Assembly: GCA_025936275.1 (NCBI GenBank)
Contig: JAICTR010000096.1
Location: forward strand, 1-8,629
Source of the DNA: Burkholderiales bacterium
Lineage (GTDB): Bacteria; Pseudomonadota; Gammaproteobacteria; Burkholderiales; Usitatibacteraceae
Length of the DNA: 8,629 nucleotides
Direction of reading: 5' to 3'
The number at the start of each line of letters is the position of its first letter. Position 1 is the stretch's first letter. The position numbers and the translations under genes were made by a program. The notes under the pieces are model-generated. The model made no database searches and was not told the DNA's origin. It saw nothing but the letters and a program-made list of their open reading frames with translations. Shown piece by piece: positions 1-6,056 of this stretch.

Positions 1-2437
1 CAAGGCCCCAGGCGTAGAAGTCCGCCGTTCCGCCGATGGTGCCGCGGCGGTTGGTCACCGTGGCGAGCGCCACCGGATTCACGCCGGAAAACTTGCCCAA
101 GTTCGTGGACACGTTGGACCGCGAGCGCGGCACGAGGTAGTACGGAACCCGCAGCGCGATGCCGCCGTTGTCCGCCGCGCCCACGGGCGTGAACTCGACC
201 AGCCCCGCCACTTCGCGGAACGCGTCCGAGTTGCCCGCGCTCGCGGCCGGCACCTGCAGCGTCACGTTGACCGTGGCACTGCCATGCGCCGGCACGGTGA
301 TCGACGACTTGCCGAGCGTGAGCGTGTGGGGGCTGCCCGATGCACGCGCCTGCGCGACGTTGAAGCTCGCCGCCGAGCTGCCGTTGTTGGTGAGCGAGAT
401 CGCCTTCGTGCCACGGAAGTCGCTGTTGAGCTCCTCGAAGCCGAAGCTCAGCGACGAGCCGAACCTGCCGCCGTTCGGCTTGGCCACCACCTGTGTCGCC
501 GTCGAGGAAGCCGGCTGTACGAGCCCGGTGCCGCCGTGGCTCACCGCGAAGTCCGCGACCTTCGAAGGCGCGCCGGTGCCCACGATCGCCGCCTTGATGT
601 CCTCGACCTTCCAGGTGGGATGCGCCTGGAGCGTGAGCGCGGCGACACCGGTCACGTGCGGCGTGGCCATCGAGGTGCCCGAAAAGTTGGCCGCGCCGTT
701 TCCGGTGCCCACCGCCGTCGAGAAGATGCCGACGCCGGGCGCGGTGATCTCGGGCTTCAACGCGCTGTCGCCGCTCCTCGGACCGGCGGAGCTGAAGCTC
801 GCGAAGGCCTGGAACGACGGATTGCCGAGGTTGATCGGTTGCACCGTCGCGCTCGATCCGTTCAGCGCCGCGGCGAGCTTGCCGGCGGGGCTCGCCGGGT
901 TGGTGAATGGCCCCGGAACGCCCAGGAACGGGATCGTCACGTTGAACGGCGTGCCGTCGTCGGGATTGGCGGTGATCGTTCCCTCGAACGGCGGAAAGGA
1001 CGAATCGGAATTGAGCATCACCACCGCGGCGGCGCCGGCCTGCTGGCCGAAGATCGCCTTCGCGACACGCGCGCACACGCCACGCTGCACGACGGCGATG
1101 GTGCCGGCCGGAAGCGGCCCGCCGAAGTCGGCGACGCTGCAGCCGAGGTTGTTGGTCACCTTGATGGTGTACGTGGTGCTCGGCGCGAGGGGAAATCCGT
1201 TGGCGTCGATCGCCGGAATCGTCCCGCCGCTGAACGTGATGAGCGCGCCCGGGAAGCTTTGCGTCGAGTCGTTCGCCGCGACCGAGATCGCGCCGTCCGC
1301 CGTGGCCGGCGAGCCCGTCATATAGGGGTTGCCGCCTTCGTTGCCGGATGCCGCGACCACCACCACGCCGGCCTTCGCCGCGTTGGTGGAGGCTTCGGCC
1401 GACGGATCGTCGCTCGAGCCGAACGGCGCGCCGAGCGACATGTTGATCACATCCATGTCGTGGTCCACCGCCCAGTCGATGGCATCCACCGTCATGTTGG
1501 TCGAGCCGTCGCAACCGAAGACGCGGATCGCGTAGAGGTCGGCCTTGGGTGCGACGCCGGGGCCGATCACCCAGTTGCTGGGCGTGAAGTCCGTGGTCGC
1601 GTCGTACGGGCCGTGGTACGTCGTGCCGTCGGCGAGGACTCCGGATCCCGCCGCGGTGCCCGCGACGTGCGAGCCGTGGCCGTTGCAATCCAGCGGGTTC
1701 GGATCGGGATGGGGCACGAGGCGCGCGGGATCGTCGCTGCCCGCATCGTAATCGTCGCCCACGAGGTCGATGCCGCCCTTCACGCGCGGCGCCGACGGAC
1801 CGAAGAGCGCGGGATCCGCGGGCTGGGTCTCGTTCGCGTGTGCGGCGGCATAAGCGGCCGCCGTGCCGGGCCCGTCGAAGTTGGCATGCGTGTAGTCGAT
1901 GCCCGTATCGATGATGGCGACCTTGATGTTCTCGCCATGCACGTCGAGCCCCTGCCATGCCGCCGGCGCGCCGATGTACGGAATGCTGCGCACGTTGCTG
2001 GGCTTCATCAGCAGCACCGGCTTCACGCCGACCACACCGGGAAGCGCCGCGAGCTGCGCCTGCTTGCCGCGCGCGATGCGCACCTTGAGGCCGTTGTACG
2101 CCGACTGGTAGGCTCCGAGCACCTGGCCGCCGAGCGCCTCGATGCTGCCGCGCAACGCGTCCTGCTGCGCCTTGAGCGCGTGCTTCGCGTTGTCCTTCTC
2201 GCCGCGGCTGAAGCGCCGCCCGGAATTGCCTTCCTGCTCGGCGACGGATGCGCCGGAGAGCTTCACGACGACGGTGGTCGGCCGGTTGTCGACGCCGAGC
2301 GGCGTGAAGACCGGCGTGATGAGGTTCGCGTCACCCGGCTGCGCCTGCGGGCGCGCGCCGAACGCGGCTGTGGACATCGACAGGGCGCCAAACACCGCCG
2401 CGGTGACGGCGAGCGCCCGCAAGGAATCGAATCGCAT
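1..2437 (-). CDS. Secreted subtilisin-like serine protease (S8 family) with PA domain, C-terminus cut by window edge
   Basis: An extracellular or envelope-released serine endopeptidase. The 812 visible residues begin MRFDSLRALAVTAAVFGALS, a Sec signal peptide with likely cleavage after about residue 28 (AAFGA). An inhibitor-I9-type propeptide follows (about 55-145). The S8 catalytic triad is complete: Asp177 (AIIDTGIDYTH), His254 (CNGHGSHVAGT) and Ser589 (FSGTSMATPH), with oxyanion-hole Asn366 (AASGNEGG). A protease-associated (PA) domain is inserted at about 420-530, between Asn366 and Ser589; its Cys433 and Cys455 could form a disulfide. After the catalytic domain, about 655-812 is beta-rich and fibronectin-III-like. 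The start is supported by GAGGGGG 6 nt upstream of the ATG. The reading frame is still open at position 1, so the gene is cut by the window, not broken. The PA insertion and C-terminal region suggest protein substrates outside the cell; the exact substrate is unknown. It lies 171 nt downstream of the monooxygenase gene on the same strand. Confidence 0.95.
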   Translation of the reverse strand, partial: MRFDSLRALAVTAAVFGALSMSTAAFGARPQAQPGDANLITPVFTPLGVDNRPTTVVVKLSGASVAEQEGNSGRRFSRGEKDNAKHALKAQQDALRGSIEALGGQVLGAYQSAYNGLKVRIARGKQAQLAALPGVVGVKPVLLMKPSNVRSIPYIGAPAAWQGLDVHGENIKVAIIDTGIDYTHANFDGPGTAAAYAAAHANETQPADPALFGPSAPRVKGGIDLVGDDYDAGSDDPARLVPHPDPNPLDCNGHGSHVAGTAAGSGVLADGTTYHGPYDATTDFTPSNWVIGPGVAPKADLYAIRVFGCDGSTNMTVDAIDWAVDHDMDVINMSLGAPFGSSDDPSAEASTNAAKAGVVVVAASGNEGGNPYMTGSPATADGAISVAANDSTQSFPGALITFSGGTIPAIDANGFPLAPSTTYTIKVTNNLGCSVADFGGPLPAGTIAVVQRGVCARVAKAIFGQQAGAAAVVMLNSDSSFPPFEGTITANPDDGTPFNVTIPFLGVPGPFTNPASPAGKLAAALNGSSATVQPINLGNPSFQAFASFSSAGPRSGDSALKPEITAPGVGIFSTAVGTGNGAANFSGTSMATPHVTGVAALTLQAHPTWKVEDIKAAIVGTGAPSKVADFAVSHGGTGLVQPASSTATQVVAKPNGGRFGSSLSFGFEELNSDFRGTKAISLTNNGSSAASFNVAQARASGSPHTLTLGKSSITVPAHGSATVNVTLQVPAASAGNSDAFREVAGLVEFTPVGAADNGGIALRVPYYLVPRSRSNVSTNLGKFSGVNPVALATVTNRRGTIGGTADFYAWGL

Positions 2438-2608
2438 GGAAAACCCCCTCTTGGTCCGAACGATGGAAATCCGCCCGGCCTCGTGGGCCGACGCGGGACA
2501 CCGATGCTGGTGGAACGGACTGCGCGCCGTCTTGTGGGGAGCGCGGCGCTTGCGCAAGAGTGTGCCGTGCCGCGAAGCGCGTTGCAATCCCGCGCGCGCG
2601 GGTAGGAG
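2438..2608 (-). other. Leader region upstream of the protease
   Basis: A 171-nt gap between the monooxygenase stop and the protease start, both on the minus strand. I see no coding sequence in it. It holds a good Shine-Dalgarno for the protease (GAGGGGG, 2450-2444), a perfect 14-bp alternating C/G palindrome (2589-2602) just after the monooxygenase stop, and a 10-bp palindrome (CTTGCGCAAG, 2549-2558). A weak -35-like TTGCAA lies at 2587-2582, but no convincing -10 follows at the usual distance. The gap is long enough for the protease to have its own promoter, but the sequence does not settle this. Confidence 0.4.
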
Positions 2609-3646
2609 TCAGCCCGAGGAGGCGAGCGAGCGCACCAGGTTCGCGGCGGGAATTTCCCGGCAGCCGCTGCTGTTCTCTCCGCTCCACAGCGGCGAGAAAT
2701 CCCCCGAGCCGCGCGCCTCGGCCTTCGCCCGCAGCGGCGCGATGGCGGCGGTGGCGAGCGGAAACTCCGGTGCGTGCGCGCTGATCGGGCCCACCTCGCG
2801 CACGATGCGGTTCACGATCCCGCGCGCCGGGCGCCCGGTGAAGACATTGGTGAGCGCGGTGTGGCGCGCCGCATCGCTCTTCAATGCCGCGCGATGGATC
2901 GACGGGGTAGTCGCTTCCTCGCACAGCAGGAACGCGGTGCCCACCTGCACCGCGGATGCGCCGAGCGCGAGCGCCGCCGCGACGCCCTTCGCATCGGCGA
3001 TGCCGCCCGCGGCGATCACCGGCACTTTGACCGCGCGCACCACCTGCGGCACGAGGGCGAAGGTGCCCACCTGCGTCGTGAGGTCGGTCGAAAGGAACAT
3101 GCCGCGATGGCCGCCCGCCTCGGCGCCTTGCGCGATCACGGCGTCCACGCCGCGCGCCTCGAGCCAGCGCGCCTCGTCCACCGTGGTCGCCGACGCGATC
3201 ACCTTCGAGCCCCAGCCCTTCACGCGCGCGAGGAGCTCCGGTGCCGGAAGCCCGAAATGGAAGCTCACCACCGCGGGACGAAACGGCTGCAGCGCATCGG
3301 CCGCCTCGGCGCTGAAGGGCGCGCGCCCCGGTCCCGCGGCGATGGAGCCCGGATCGATGCCGAGCTCGCGGTAATACGGATCCAGCGCCGCACGCCACGC
3401 CGCTTCCCGCGCCGCATCGACGCGCGGCGGCTCGTGGCAGAAGAAGTTGACGTTGAACGGCTTCGCGGTGCGCGAGCGAATGAGCTCGAGCTCCTTCGCC
3501 ATCACCGCCGGCGTGATGAGCGCGCAGGGAAGCGCGCCCAGCCCGCCCGCCTGCGACACCGCGGCGGCGAGCGCGCCGAGCTGCACGCCCGCCATCGGCG
3601 CCTGCAGGATCGGCCATTCCACGCCGAGCATCTCGCGCAATTGCAT
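2609..3646 (-). CDS. Nitronate monooxygenase (2-nitropropane dioxygenase family), FMN-dependent
   Basis: A 345-residue cytoplasmic flavoenzyme of the TIM-barrel NMO family, which oxidises alkyl nitronates such as propionate-3-nitronate with O2 and detoxifies nitro compounds. The N-terminus has the family pattern WPILQAPMAG (residues 11-20) followed by AVSQAGGLG. The hallmark AQGAEAGGHRG lies at 172-182; His180 corresponds by eye to the catalytic His of class I enzymes. FMN-phosphate-binding segments follow: VPVIAAGGIADAKG (208-221) and GASAVQVGTAFLLC (229-242). The C-terminal LWSGE (320-324) resembles the LWxGQ motif of class I members. Length is normal for the family. The frame stays open upstream to 3874, but the ATG at 3646 is chosen because the conserved N-terminus starts there and GGAGG lies 4 nt before it. 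It sits alone between the Hsp20 terminator and the protease. The exact substrate cannot be read from sequence. Confidence 0.93.
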   Translation of the reverse strand: MQLREMLGVEWPILQAPMAGVQLGALAAAVSQAGGLGALPCALITPAVMAKELELIRSRTAKPFNVNFFCHEPPRVDAAREAAWRAALDPYYRELGIDPGSIAAGPGRAPFSAEAADALQPFRPAVVSFHFGLPAPELLARVKGWGSKVIASATTVDEARWLEARGVDAVIAQGAEAGGHRGMFLSTDLTTQVGTFALVPQVVRAVKVPVIAAGGIADAKGVAAALALGASAVQVGTAFLLCEEATTPSIHRAALKSDAARHTALTNVFTGRPARGIVNRIVREVGPISAHAPEFPLATAAIAPLRAKAEARGSGDFSPLWSGENSSGCREIPAANLVRSLASSG

Positions 3647-3676
3647 GGGGCCTCCGGAAACGAGTGCCCATCTTAG
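3647..3676 (-). promoter_or_regulatory. Possible promoter and ribosome binding site for the monooxygenase
   Basis: Only 67 nt separate the Hsp20 stop and the monooxygenase start, and a terminator hairpin fills most of it. The remainder contains TAAGAT (3675-3670), a 4/6 match to a sigma70 -10 box, and the Shine-Dalgarno GGAGG (3655-3651). A start point near 3663 would give a leader of about 17 nt. The -35 position falls inside the terminator hairpin and has no recognisable match, so the promoter call is weak; the ribosome binding site is solid. Confidence 0.3.
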
Positions 3677-3708
3677 CGAGAAAGAAGCCGCCGGCCCGCG
3701 CCGGCGGC
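3677..3708 (-). terminator. Rho-independent-type terminator after the Hsp20 operon
   Basis: A perfect 8-bp GC-only stem (arms at 3687-3694 and 3701-3708, GCCGCCGG paired with CCGGCGGC) with a 6-nt loop. Read on the minus strand, it starts 5 nt after the Hsp20 stop codon and is followed by TTCTTTCTCG, a short interrupted T-tract. This fits an intrinsic terminator for the two-gene Hsp20 unit and insulates the downstream monooxygenase. The T-tract is imperfect, so some read-through is possible. Confidence 0.7.
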
Positions 3709-3713
3709 CACGA

Positions 3714-4091
3714 TCATTGCGCCTGCACGGCGATGCGCCGCGGCTTCGCCTGCTCGCGCTTGGGAATGCGCAGCGTGAGCACGCCATTCCTGAGCTGCGC
3801 GTCGATGCGCTCCGCGTCGAGGTCGCGCGTGAGCGCGAAGCTGCGCTTGTAGCGCGCGACGCGGATCTCCGCATGCACGTCGGTCATGCGCGCCGGCTCG
3901 CCGAGGTCGACGCGGCCCTCGATCGTGAGCGTCTCGCCTTCCACGTCGATCGCGAGCCCCGGACGCGGAACGCCGGGCAGGTCCGCCTTGAGGGTGATGC
4001 CGTCGGCATCCTCGATGATGTCCACCGCGGGAATCAGCGGCGCGACCGCCGCCTCGTTCTTCTCTTGCACCTTGGCCTGGTTGGTCTCCAT
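3714..4091 (-). CDS. Small heat-shock protein, Hsp20/alpha-crystallin family (second gene of pair)
   Basis: A 125-residue ATP-independent holdase chaperone that binds unfolding proteins in the cytoplasm and keeps them refoldable. The N-terminal arm is short, polar and glutamate/lysine-rich (1-20), unlike the aromatic arm of its partner. The alpha-crystallin domain runs from about PAVDIIEDADGITLKADLPG (21-40) to RNGVLTLRIPK (101-111), which includes the signature GVL motif of the last beta strand. A C-terminal RRIAV (118-122) is the I/V-x-I/V anchor used for oligomer assembly. It is the second gene of an operon: its ATG lies 12 nt after the stop of the upstream Hsp20 gene, with a GGAGA-type Shine-Dalgarno in that gap, so co-expression and probably hetero-oligomers are expected. 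A hairpin terminator follows directly. Length is typical of bacterial class B-like small Hsps. Confidence 0.95.
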   Translation of the reverse strand: METNQAKVQEKNEAAVAPLIPAVDIIEDADGITLKADLPGVPRPGLAIDVEGETLTIEGRVDLGEPARMTDVHAEIRVARYKRSFALTRDLDAERIDAQLRNGVLTLRIPKREQAKPRRIAVQAQ

Positions 4092-4103
4092 GGTCGTCTC
4101 CTG

Positions 4104-4577
4104 TCAATGGCTGCGCTCGAGCTCCTGCACCTCGATGCGGCGCGGCAACGCGGCCTCGAGCTTGGGAACCCTGATCTTCAGCACCCCGTCGCGATACGAC
4201 GCCTGCACCTTCGCCGTGTCGACGTCCTGCGGCAGGCTGATCACGCGCCTGAAGGCGCCGGCGAATCGCTCGCTCGCGTAGACCTCGATGTCGCGGCCGT
4301 CCGGGAGGTCGCGCGAGCGCTCGCCCGCGAGGGTGAGCAGGCCCTTGTCGACGGACACCTCGATCCGCGCGGGGTCGAGCCCCGGCGCGAACGCGTAGAT
4401 CTCGAGCGCTTCCTGGGTGGTGCCCATGTTGATCGCGGGGAACGCGCCGAATGCGCCGGCGCGAATGCTCGAAGGCCACGGATCCCCCAGCCCGAAGAGC
4501 CGGCCGATGCGGCGCTGGATCGCGTCGAACTCGGGGAACAATTCACCCGGGAAGGAAGCGGTGAAAGTCGGATGCAT
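4104..4577 (-). CDS. Small heat-shock protein, Hsp20/alpha-crystallin family (first gene of pair)
   Basis: A 157-residue holdase chaperone, first gene of the two-gene operon. The N-terminal arm (1-45) is rich in Phe, Trp and Gly (FPGELFPEFDAIQRRI, then LFGLGDPWPS), as expected of a substrate-binding arm. The alpha-crystallin domain covers about 46-140: INMGTTQEALEIYAFAPGLD opens it, and YRDGVLKIRVPK (128-139) carries the GVL signature. The C-terminal RRIEV (146-150) is the oligomerisation motif. The frame stays open far upstream (to 5987) only because the opposite strand encodes a proline-rich protein. The ATG at 4577 is chosen because the family N-terminus begins there and a strong Shine-Dalgarno, GGAGAGG (4590-4584), lies 6 nt before it. 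A heat-shock-like promoter candidate is about 85 nt upstream. Confidence 0.95.
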   Translation of the reverse strand: MHPTFTASFPGELFPEFDAIQRRIGRLFGLGDPWPSSIRAGAFGAFPAINMGTTQEALEIYAFAPGLDPARIEVSVDKGLLTLAGERSRDLPDGRDIEVYASERFAGAFRRVISLPQDVDTAKVQASYRDGVLKIRVPKLEAALPRRIEVQELERSH

Positions 4578-4660
4578 CTTCTTCCTCTCCTTTCTTGATG
4601 GCGGTTTGGGAACCGGCGGTCGTCGGCGCGCAGGCGCGGCGGTCGCCTTCGATGCCGGAG

Positions 4661-4687
4661 ATAAATCCGCCGCCGCGGATTTCAAGG
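4661..4687 (-). promoter_or_regulatory. Candidate heat-shock (sigma32-like) promoter and palindromic operator for the Hsp20 operon
   Basis: On the minus strand, CTTGAAA (4686-4680) matches the sigma32 -35 consensus exactly, and GCGGATTTAT downstream resembles the -10 element (CCCCATTTA in Escherichia coli) only in its ATTTA half, with a spacer about 3 nt shorter than usual. The two elements are joined by a perfect inverted repeat: arms AAATCCGC (4663-4670) and GCGGATTT (4675-4682), with a 4-nt centre. That repeat could be an operator or a hairpin. The rest of the 177-nt gap 4578-4754 contains a 5-bp hairpin (4602-4615) just before the Hsp20 Shine-Dalgarno and no gene. The rightward promoter for the proline-rich gene must also lie in this gap, but I could not identify it. 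Confidence 0.35.
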
Positions 4688-4754
4688 CCCCGCGCGCGCT
4701 ATCGCCCGGCGACGCGGCCATGCAGAATGGACCGTCCCGCAACCGGCCGATCCG

Positions 4755-6056
4755 ATGCCCTACGTGGACCATCGCCGCTCGCGTATCGGCGTGGGCCCGC
4801 CCCTCGCCCGCCCGGCGTGGCGCGGCCCCGCGATGCGCCCCCCGCCGCTCGCGCAGTTCGTGCTGCTCTCGATGCTGCTGCACGCGCTCGCGATCGCGCT
4901 CTTCGGCGCCCCGGCGGGCGGAAGCCGCGAGGGGCGCGCGATGTGGGCCGCCTTGCAGGTGACGCTCGTCCCCGCGCCGCGCGAGGAAGCGCCGCGGCTC
5001 AAGCTCGAACGCCGCATTCCCCCGCCTGCGGCGCCCAGGCCGCGCCCGCGGCATCGCCCTGCGCAGCCGCCGAAGGCCGAGCCGGCACCCAGGCCTCAGG
5101 CGCCGGCGGAAAAGATGCGGCCGATACCGCCGATGGCGCCGCTGCCCACGCTCGAACGCGCCGCGCCGTTCGTTCCCCCGCTGCTCGATCGCATCGTGAC
5201 GCCAGAGCCCGCGTCCGAGCCGCCGCCTCCGCAAGTCCCGCCGCCCACGAAAAATCTTTCGCCGCCCGCGACGGTCCCCGAGGTGACGCCCGCGGAGCAA
5301 GCACCGCCGGAGCCGCCGGTCGAAGCTGCGCCGGCCCCACCGCTCGAAGCGCCGCCCATCGCGGCGAATCCGGTCCCGGTTCCCGAGACGCCGCCCACAC
5401 CGCCGGTCGAAGCGCCACCGATCGAGGCGAAACCGATTCCGGTTCCCGAAGCGACGCCGACACCGCCCGTCGAAGCGGCGCCCATCGAGGCCCAGCCGCT
5501 TCCCGTCCCCGAAGCAGCGCCGACGCCCCCCGTCGAAGCAGCGCCCATCGAGGCGAAGCCGCTTCCGGTTCCGGAGCCGACGACCGCGGCGCAGCCCGCG
5601 AAGCCTGTGGAGAGCTCGCCCGCGAACGAGCCCGCGGTCCTCGCACCCGCGACACCGATGCCGCAAGCGACGGCGCCTGCGCCACGCATGCAGGAAGTGC
5701 CGCCCGCACCGAGCGTTCGCGACGTGCCGGCGCCGGCGCCATCGCCGCCGGGCGGCGAATCGCTCTTCAAGCCCGCGGTCCCGGCGAGCGGTTACGATCC
5801 CACTGCGCCGGCGGCTCCCGCGCTCGACCTCGATGCGATCCGCCGCCGCGCGGGCGAGATCGCGCGCGAAGGCTCGGGGCAACGCGCGCTGCTGCCATTT
5901 CCGATGCCGCCGGTGCCGCCGAAGAAATCGGCGATGGAAAAGGCGATCGACGGCGCGCGCAAGCCCGACTGCCGCACCGCTTACCAATCGATGGGCCTCG
6001 CCGCCATGGTGCCGCTCGTCGCGAACGAATTAGGGGAAGGAAACTGCCGATGGTAG
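4755..6056 (+). CDS. Proline-rich, TonB-like single-pass inner-membrane protein of unknown function
   Basis: A 433-residue protein with one N-terminal membrane segment (about 33-51, QFVLLSMLLHALAIALFGA), then GGSREGRAMWAALQVTL, then about 260 residues dominated by Pro, Ala and Glu (roughly 85-350), and a compact C-terminal region (357-433) with AIRRRAGEIAREGSG, an LPFP motif and a small helical end containing two Cys (406, 431). Membrane anchor plus proline-rich periplasmic spacer is the TonB/TolA layout, but the TonB C-terminal fold (YP-x-x-A...) is not visible, so this is not a classical TonB. From memory, similar proteins occur in Burkholderiales and relatives without assigned function. 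The start is uncertain: the ATG at 4755 is reported, but the ATG at 4833 (MRPPPLAQF) begins right before the conserved part, and neither has a good Shine-Dalgarno. Its end overlaps the next gene by 7 nt. A cytoplasm-to-periplasm spanning role is an inference. Confidence 0.85.
   Translation: MPYVDHRRSRIGVGPPLARPAWRGPAMRPPPLAQFVLLSMLLHALAIALFGAPAGGSREGRAMWAALQVTLVPAPREEAPRLKLERRIPPPAAPRPRPRHRPAQPPKAEPAPRPQAPAEKMRPIPPMAPLPTLERAAPFVPPLLDRIVTPEPASEPPPPQVPPPTKNLSPPATVPEVTPAEQAPPEPPVEAAPAPPLEAPPIAANPVPVPETPPTPPVEAPPIEAKPIPVPEATPTPPVEAAPIEAQPLPVPEAAPTPPVEAAPIEAKPLPVPEPTTAAQPAKPVESSPANEPAVLAPATPMPQATAPAPRMQEVPPAPSVRDVPAPAPSPPGGESLFKPAVPASGYDPTAPAAPALDLDAIRRRAGEIAREGSGQRALLPFPMPPVPPKKSAMEKAIDGARKPDCRTAYQSMGLAAMVPLVANELGEGNCRW
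5334..5585 (+). repeat. Four tandem 63-bp (21-residue) proline-rich coding repeats
   Basis: Four in-frame units of 21 residues (194-214, 215-235, 236-256, 257-277) of the form TPPVEAxPIEAKPLPVPEAxP. Units 2-4 are nearly identical, differing mostly by P/A, K/Q and I/L changes; unit 1 is more diverged (APPLEAPPIAANPVPVPETPP). Each unit alternates acidic Glu with Pro and has one Lys or Gln, which would form an extended polyproline-II rod. The high DNA similarity of units 2-4 suggests recent tandem duplication and possible copy-number variation between strains. Confidence 0.9.
6032..6040 (+). promoter_or_regulatory. Ribosome binding site of the solute-binding protein inside the upstream gene
   Basis: AGGGGAAGG lies 9 nt before the ATG at 6050 and within the last codons of the proline-rich gene. 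It fixes the start of the binding protein, and its placement implies translational coupling through the 7-nt overlap (ATG at 6050, upstream TAG at 6054-6056). Confidence 0.8.

Noticed and set aside
159..2605. Long plus-strand open frames opposite the protease (388 and 773 residues).
   Set aside because: They are antisense shadows created by high GC content; the minus strand has an intact subtilase with all catalytic motifs.
2142..3676. Plus-strand open frames opposite the monooxygenase (410 and 300 residues).
   Set aside because: Arg/Ala-rich composition, no family motifs, and the opposite strand encodes a complete nitronate monooxygenase.
4578..4660. A possible RNA thermometer (ROSE or fourU type) in the Hsp20 leader.
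   Set aside because: A 5-bp hairpin (4602-4615) lies before the Shine-Dalgarno, but it does not pair with it, and no U-rich anti-Shine-Dalgarno element is present close by.
5334..5585. Could the regularly spaced repeats be a CRISPR array?
   Set aside because: Units are contiguous without spacers and are in frame as protein-coding sequence.
5096..5770. A 224-residue minus-strand Gly/Ser/Thr-rich frame with regular repeats, resembling a PE_PGRS-like or structural repeat protein.
   Set aside because: The repeats are the reverse complement of the proline repeats (Pro codons read as Gly codons); no ribosome binding site or recognisable domain.
4104..5987. A 627-residue minus-strand open frame running through the proline-rich gene into the first Hsp20 gene.
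   Set aside because: Its upstream part is Arg/Gly repetitive sequence that mirrors the proline-rich gene on the other strand; only the last 157 residues from the ATG at 4577 are a real Hsp20 protein, with a strong ribosome binding site.
4595..6049. A 485-residue in-frame extension upstream of the solute-binding protein.
   Set aside because: It is Ala/Arg-rich low-complexity sequence out of frame with the proline-rich gene; the signal peptide and Shine-Dalgarno place the real start at 6050.
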